DNA of 10,545 nt from an uncultured Selenomonadaceae bacterium (GTDB lineage: Bacteria > Bacillota > Negativicutes > Selenomonadales > Selenomonadaceae): assembly GCA_905236325.1 (NCBI GenBank), contig CAJOPJ010000045.1:1-10545 (forward strand), written 5' to 3'. This document shows, piece by piece, positions 7,591 through 10,545 of the stretch; position 1 is the first letter of the stretch, and every line of letters begins with the position of its first letter. A program made the translations under genes and the position numbers. The notes beneath the pieces were generated by a model. It ran no database searches, was not told where the DNA came from, and saw nothing but the letters and a program-made list of their open reading frames with translations.

Positions 7591-7665
7591 AAATCAAAAG
7601 CTGACAGCCACGCTTGGAATATAATTTCAATGCGCAATGATTGAAAAAATATTTATAGCAAAATG
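7591..7665 (+). pseudogene. Decayed 3' tail of a tandem paralogue of the downstream HAD phosphatase
   Basis: Bases 7597-7608 match 8664-8675 at 11 of 12 positions (codons K-A-D/E-S). After a 21-bp in-frame deletion, 7623-7659 match 8711-8747 at 33 of 37 positions. In the shared frame this reads AWNIISMRND, stop, KNIYS, against GWHTISMRDDWKTIYG in the intact gene, so the Trp codon TGG has become TGA. A 1-bp deletion follows at about 7660. The next 25 nt, up to GGAGG at 7690, have the same length and partial identity with the stretch after the intact gene up to its GGAGG at 8779. No start codon or catalytic part remains. The simplest reading is a tandem duplication of the HAD gene with all but the end of the upstream copy lost. 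A duplication of the tail alone would look the same. Confidence 0.8.
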
Positions 7666-7685
7666 ATTTTGTAGGAAAATAATTT

Positions 7686-7690
7686 GGAGG
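7686..7690 (+). promoter_or_regulatory. Ribosome-binding site deciding the HAD phosphatase start
   Basis: GGAGG lies 10 nt before the ATG at 7701 and only 4 nt before an in-frame GTG at 7695. The spacing favours the ATG, which also gives a normal signal peptide beginning MYKK. Confidence 0.7.
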
Positions 7691-7700
7691 AATTGTGGTT

Positions 7701-8771
7701 ATGTATAAAAAAGTTTTAGCGACAGTTTTAGCCGCAATGGTGACATTTGGCAGCTTTGCAGCTTCGGATACTCAAGCTGCGACGCGTGAAGAAATTTCAC
7801 AAATAAAAATTTCGCGCAGTGCAAACTTCAAGTACTGGGAAAAAAATTCTGCAATCAAAGCCGAACTTGTCAACTACATAAAAGACATCACAAACAAACG
7901 CAGTCAAAATTTTATTCCTGTTGAAGACAGAATCGCAGTTTTCGATATGGACGGAACTTTCCTTTGCGAAACTGCGCCTTACTATCTTGACCATATGCTT
8001 TTTTTGGAACGCGCCTTGCATGATGAAAATTACACTGCAAATGCCAGTGACAGAGCCTTTGCACAAGATTTGGAAAATTGGTTGCGCGATAAATCTTCCG
8101 CCGACAATTTAGGTTCAAGTGCGCCGCATCAATCCTCAGTTTTTGCCGGAATGACTTTTCCTGAATATGCTGATTATGTAAATAATTTTATTAAAACGCC
8201 GGTGCAAGGACTCAGCAATTTGCGCTGGGGCGAGGCTTTTTATCTCCCAATGGTCGAAGTTATAAAATACCTGCAGGCGAATGATTTTAAAGTCTATGTC
8301 GTTACAGGTTCTGAGCGCGAACTTGTCAGACTTTTGGTTTGCGACTTGTTGGATTTGCCTGAAAATCAAATTATCGGCACGGACATTGCGGTCTTAGCTT
8401 CAGATCAAGGCGACAAGGACGGCTTAGACTACACTTTCACGGCGGATGATTATATTGTTCGCGGACAGTTTGTTATTAAAAATCTCAAGATGAACAAAGT
8501 TTCTGCAATCGTGCGCGAAATCGGTAAGCAACCTGTCTTGGCTTTTGGTAATTCAAGTGGCGACGCGGCAATGCTGAACTACACCGCACACAATAATAGA
8601 CATAAATCAATGTCATTTATGATTTTGTGCGACGACTTGAACCGCGAACTTGGCAACAGTTATAAAGCTGAAAGCGCAAAACAACTTGCCGAACGCAGCG
8701 GCTGGCACACAATTTCAATGCGCGATGATTGGAAAACTATTTATGGCGAAAATGTTCAGCGCACAAATTGA
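7701..8771 (+). CDS. Exported HAD-superfamily phosphatase (phosphoserine-phosphatase-like)
   Basis: A 356-residue protein with an N-terminal signal peptide (MYKKVLATVLAAMVTFGSFA, cleavage probably near DTQA at about 26), so an exported enzyme. The four HAD motifs are visible: I, FDMDGT with nucleophile D82 and acid/base D84; II, VVTGSE around T202; III, a lysine near 266 (MNK); and IV, FGNSSGD with D288. About 115 residues between motifs I and II form a cap, consistent with a C1-capped phosphoserine- or phosphocholine-phosphatase-like enzyme. Extracytoplasmic phosphate-ester hydrolysis is expected, but the substrate cannot be read from the sequence. The ATG at 7701 is preferred over GTG at 7695 because of ribosome-binding-site spacing. 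galM follows after 15 nt. The leader contains the remnant of a second copy of this gene's 3' end. Confidence 0.87.
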   Translation: MYKKVLATVLAAMVTFGSFAASDTQAATREEISQIKISRSANFKYWEKNSAIKAELVNYIKDITNKRSQNFIPVEDRIAVFDMDGTFLCETAPYYLDHMLFLERALHDENYTANASDRAFAQDLENWLRDKSSADNLGSSAPHQSSVFAGMTFPEYADYVNNFIKTPVQGLSNLRWGEAFYLPMVEVIKYLQANDFKVYVVTGSERELVRLLVCDLLDLPENQIIGTDIAVLASDQGDKDGLDYTFTADDYIVRGQFVIKNLKMNKVSAIVREIGKQPVLAFGNSSGDAAMLNYTAHNNRHKSMSFMILCDDLNRELGNSYKAESAKQLAERSGWHTISMRDDWKTIYGENVQRTN

Positions 8772-8786
8772 TTTGGAGGTTTTATT

Positions 8787-9812
8787 ATGGAAATTACAAA
8801 AACTGAATTTGGAAAAACTTCCGAAGGCAAAATTGTTGATTTGTACGAAATGAAAAATTCAGCCGGCACAATGGCAAAAATTATCACTTATGGCGCAAGA
8901 CTCCAAAGTTGGATTTTTAAAGGCGTTGATGTTCTGCTTGGTTATGACAGCATTGAAAATTATCAAAAAGATCAAGCCTACATTGGCGCAGTTGTCGGTC
9001 GTTGTGCAAACAGAATCGGCGGCGCAAAATTTGAACTGAACGGCAAAACTTACAACATTGACAAAAATGACGCAGAAAAAAATCATCTGCATGGAGGCTT
9101 TAATGGTTTTGAAAAAAAAATCTGGTCAGCTGAAATTACTGACGCAGGCTTGAAATTATCAATTGAAAGTCCCGACGGCGAAGGCGGCTATCCAGGCAAC
9201 TTCAAAGCGCAGGTAATTTACAATTTGACTGACAACAATGCACTTGAAATTTCCTACTCCGCAACTTCCGACGCAGACACACTTTGCAATTTGACTAACC
9301 ATGCATATTTTAATTTGGACGGCTTCGGCAGCGGCGATATACTCAATCAAAAAATTCAGATTTTTGCAGACAGTTACACTTGGGCAAATTCAGAATCTGT
9401 TCCGGACGGCAGAATTTTATCAGTCAAAAATACGCCAATGGATTTGCGCAAACTTACAAAAATTGGCGAACATATCGACGCTGATTTTGATGAACTTAAT
9501 TTCGGCCACGGCTACGACCACAATTATTGCGTCGGAAAAATTGGAGAACTGAAAAAAGTTGCGCAAGCTGAAAGTTCAAATTCAAAAATTAAATTGACTG
9601 TTGAAACCGAAATGCCCGGACTGCAATTTTATGCAGGTAATTGGCTTTCAGGAAATCCGACAGGTAAAGGCGGCGCGGAAATTTTAAATCGCACAGGCTT
9701 TGCGCTTGAGTCGCAATTTTATCCAAATGCAATTAACCTGCCAAACTTCGATAAGCCGATTTTAAAAGCCGGCGAAACTTGGCAATCAAAAACAATTTAC
9801 ACTTTAAGCTGA
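8787..9812 (+). CDS. galM: Aldose 1-epimerase (galactose mutarotase)
   Basis: The enzyme interconverts beta- and alpha-anomers of D-galactose and D-glucose, feeding galactokinase in the Leloir pathway. At 341 residues it has normal family length and no signal peptide, so it is cytoplasmic. Family motifs are all visible: NR at 75-76, NHLHGG with H102, the catalytic acid H172 in TNHAYFNL, the sugar-binding D244 in GYDHNY, and the catalytic base E308 in LESQFYPNA. The ATG follows GGAGG (8775-8779) with 7 nt spacing, and the gap to the HAD gene is 15 nt, suggesting co-transcription. It complements LacZ, which releases beta-D-galactose, although it sits in a different transcription unit behind a terminator. 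galK and galT are not in the window. An intrinsic terminator begins 12 nt after the stop. Confidence 0.95.
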   Translation: MEITKTEFGKTSEGKIVDLYEMKNSAGTMAKIITYGARLQSWIFKGVDVLLGYDSIENYQKDQAYIGAVVGRCANRIGGAKFELNGKTYNIDKNDAEKNHLHGGFNGFEKKIWSAEITDAGLKLSIESPDGEGGYPGNFKAQVIYNLTDNNALEISYSATSDADTLCNLTNHAYFNLDGFGSGDILNQKIQIFADSYTWANSESVPDGRILSVKNTPMDLRKLTKIGEHIDADFDELNFGHGYDHNYCVGKIGELKKVAQAESSNSKIKLTVETEMPGLQFYAGNWLSGNPTGKGGAEILNRTGFALESQFYPNAINLPNFDKPILKAGETWQSKTIYTLS

Positions 9813-9823
9813 AAATTTTTTAT

Positions 9824-9849
9824 TCCGCCGTCGTGCGGATTTTTTTTTT
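9824..9849 (+). terminator. Intrinsic terminator after galM
   Basis: TCCGC (9824-9828) pairs with GCGGA (9835-9839) around a 6-nt loop, followed by ten T residues (9840-9849). The stem is short but GC-rich, the T-run is long, and it lies just after the galM stop. The 141 bp between galM and enolase holds this and the opposing terminator, with no further gene. Confidence 0.85.
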
Positions 9850-9878
9850 GACATTGCACAGAGAATTACTTGCAAATT

Positions 9879-9907
9879 AAAAATCCCAACCTTGCGGGTC
9901 GGGATTT
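9879..9907 (-). terminator. Intrinsic terminator after enolase
   Basis: AAATCCC (9881-9887) and GGGATTT (9901-9907) form the outer stem, and ACC/GGT forms the inner stem after one A-C mismatch, with a 5-nt loop (9892-9896). Read on the minus strand the hairpin ends in TTTTT (9883-9879). It lies 47 nt past the enolase stop. Its CGGGATTT-type arm resembles that of the terminator at 6789, a recurring style in this genome. Confidence 0.8.
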
Positions 9908-9953
9908 AATTATTTCAGGCTTTTGACTAAGCAAGTCTAAGCTTGAGGGGTGA

Positions 9954-10545
9954 TTAACGTCCGAAAGATTTGTTGAGGAGTGGTGCGCGCTGATAAACAG
10001 CATTTTTGCCGAGTTCTTCCTCAATGCGGATAAGCTGGTTGTATTTAGCCATGCGGTCAGTGCGGCTCATTGAACCGGTCTTGATTTGCCCGCTGTTTGT
10101 TGCAACTGCGATGTCCGCAATAGTTGCGTCTTCGGTCTCGCCGGAACGGTGAGAAGTAACAGTCGTATAGCCATGGCGATGTGCCATTTCGATAGCTTCA
10201 AGAGTCTCTGTGAGCGATCCAATCTGATTGACTTTGATGAGGATAGCATTTGCCGCGCCCATCTTGATGCCTTTTTCGAGGAATTTGGTATTTGTAACAA
10301 ACAGGTCGTCGCCGACAAGCTGGCAACGATCGCCAATGCGTTTTGTAAGTTCAACCCAGTTATCCCAGTCATTTTCATCAAGACCATCTTCGATTGAGTC
10401 AATCGGATATTTGGTGATGAGTTCTTCGAGGAAGTCGATTTGTTCTTTTGCGCTAAGGCGTTTGCCGTTAGGATCTTTTTCTTTGCCGTCTTTAAGTTTG
10501 CGATAGTCATAGAACCATTCGCCATTTTCATTGTAAGCAAATTCA
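9954..10545 (-). CDS. eno: Enolase, C-terminal part (runs off the window)
   Basis: Enolase converts 2-phosphoglycerate to phosphoenolpyruvate in glycolysis and is cytoplasmic. The last 196 residues are present; the start and N-terminal domain lie beyond the window edge. The fragment begins at the EF that follows the conserved AAS segment near the second magnesium ligand. It carries the hallmarks of the barrel: SIEDGLDE (magnesium-ligand Glu), VGDDLFVTN (magnesium-ligand Asp), ILIKVNQIGSLTET (catalytic Lys, K341 of E. coli), SHRSGETED and GQIKTGS (substrate-binding Lys), then YNQLIRIEEELG. A loop between EWFYDYRKL and SAKEQ is a little longer than in E. coli. The tail ends KSFGR. No frameshift is seen. 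It is convergent with galM and is a housekeeping gene unrelated to the galactoside cluster. Confidence 0.97.
   Translation of the reverse strand, partial: EFAYNENGEWFYDYRKLKDGKEKDPNGKRLSAKEQIDFLEELITKYPIDSIEDGLDENDWDNWVELTKRIGDRCQLVGDDLFVTNTKFLEKGIKMGAANAILIKVNQIGSLTETLEAIEMAHRHGYTTVTSHRSGETEDATIADIAVATNSGQIKTGSMSRTDRMAKYNQLIRIEEELGKNAVYQRAPLLNKSFGR

Noticed and set aside
7588..7622. Terminator after the dipeptidase gene
   Set aside because: Only a 4-bp AAGC/GCTT pairing is possible and no T-run follows, so read-through into the HAD gene is more likely.
9850..9953. Possible small RNA or gene between galM and enolase
   Set aside because: The stretch is explained by the enolase terminator and a short remainder with only a weak 4-bp stem (GACT/AGTC). 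No promoter or start site was found.
10067..10540. Second open frame on the minus strand over enolase
   Set aside because: It is a shifted-frame shadow. The adjacent frame carries unmistakable enolase motifs through to the stop at 9954.

Overview
The window is ordinary bacterial chromosome from an AT-rich genome. Genes start after strong GGAGG-type ribosome-binding sites, one start is TTG, and terminators are short hairpins followed by T-runs. This points to a Firmicutes-like organism. A lineage with an outer membrane, such as the Negativicutes, is possible but unproven, and no rRNA gene or lineage marker is present. The first 13 bases are a pure G run that looks like a sequencing or contig-end artefact.

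Layout. Bases 1-1279 (minus strand) hold the 5' end of an unrecognised gene and, 13 bp upstream of it, a membrane-anchored M23 murein endopeptidase with a TTG start. A divergent promoter region (about 1280-1455) drives these leftward and a galactoside operon rightward. That operon is lacZ (GH2 beta-galactosidase, 1456-4551) and, 3 bp later, a GH36 alpha-galactosidase (4555-6774), closed by a clear intrinsic terminator. Next come three rightward genes: an exported VanX/DdpX-type D-Ala-D-Ala dipeptidase (6880-7587), an exported HAD-superfamily phosphatase (7701-8771) and galM, aldose 1-epimerase (8787-9812). Convergent to galM is the 3' part of enolase (minus strand, 9954-10545, running off the window). 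Two oppositely directed terminators sit between galM and enolase.

How the genes fit. LacZ, the alpha-galactosidase and GalM together release galactose from beta- and alpha-galactosides and convert beta- to alpha-D-galactose for the Leloir pathway. LacZ and the alpha-galactosidase have no signal peptide, so they should act on imported oligosaccharides, but no transporter, regulator or galK/galT is in view. The dipeptidase and the HAD phosphatase carry signal peptides and form a separate exported pair placed between the galactosidases and galM.

The most notable observation is between the dipeptidase and the HAD gene. Bases about 7591-7690 align co-linearly with the last codons of the HAD gene and its downstream ribosome-binding site, but with a 21-bp in-frame deletion, a TGG-to-TGA nonsense change and a 1-bp deletion. 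This looks like the decayed tail of a tandem paralogue of the HAD gene. I found no undescribed multi-gene system, mobile element, CRISPR array or RNA gene.
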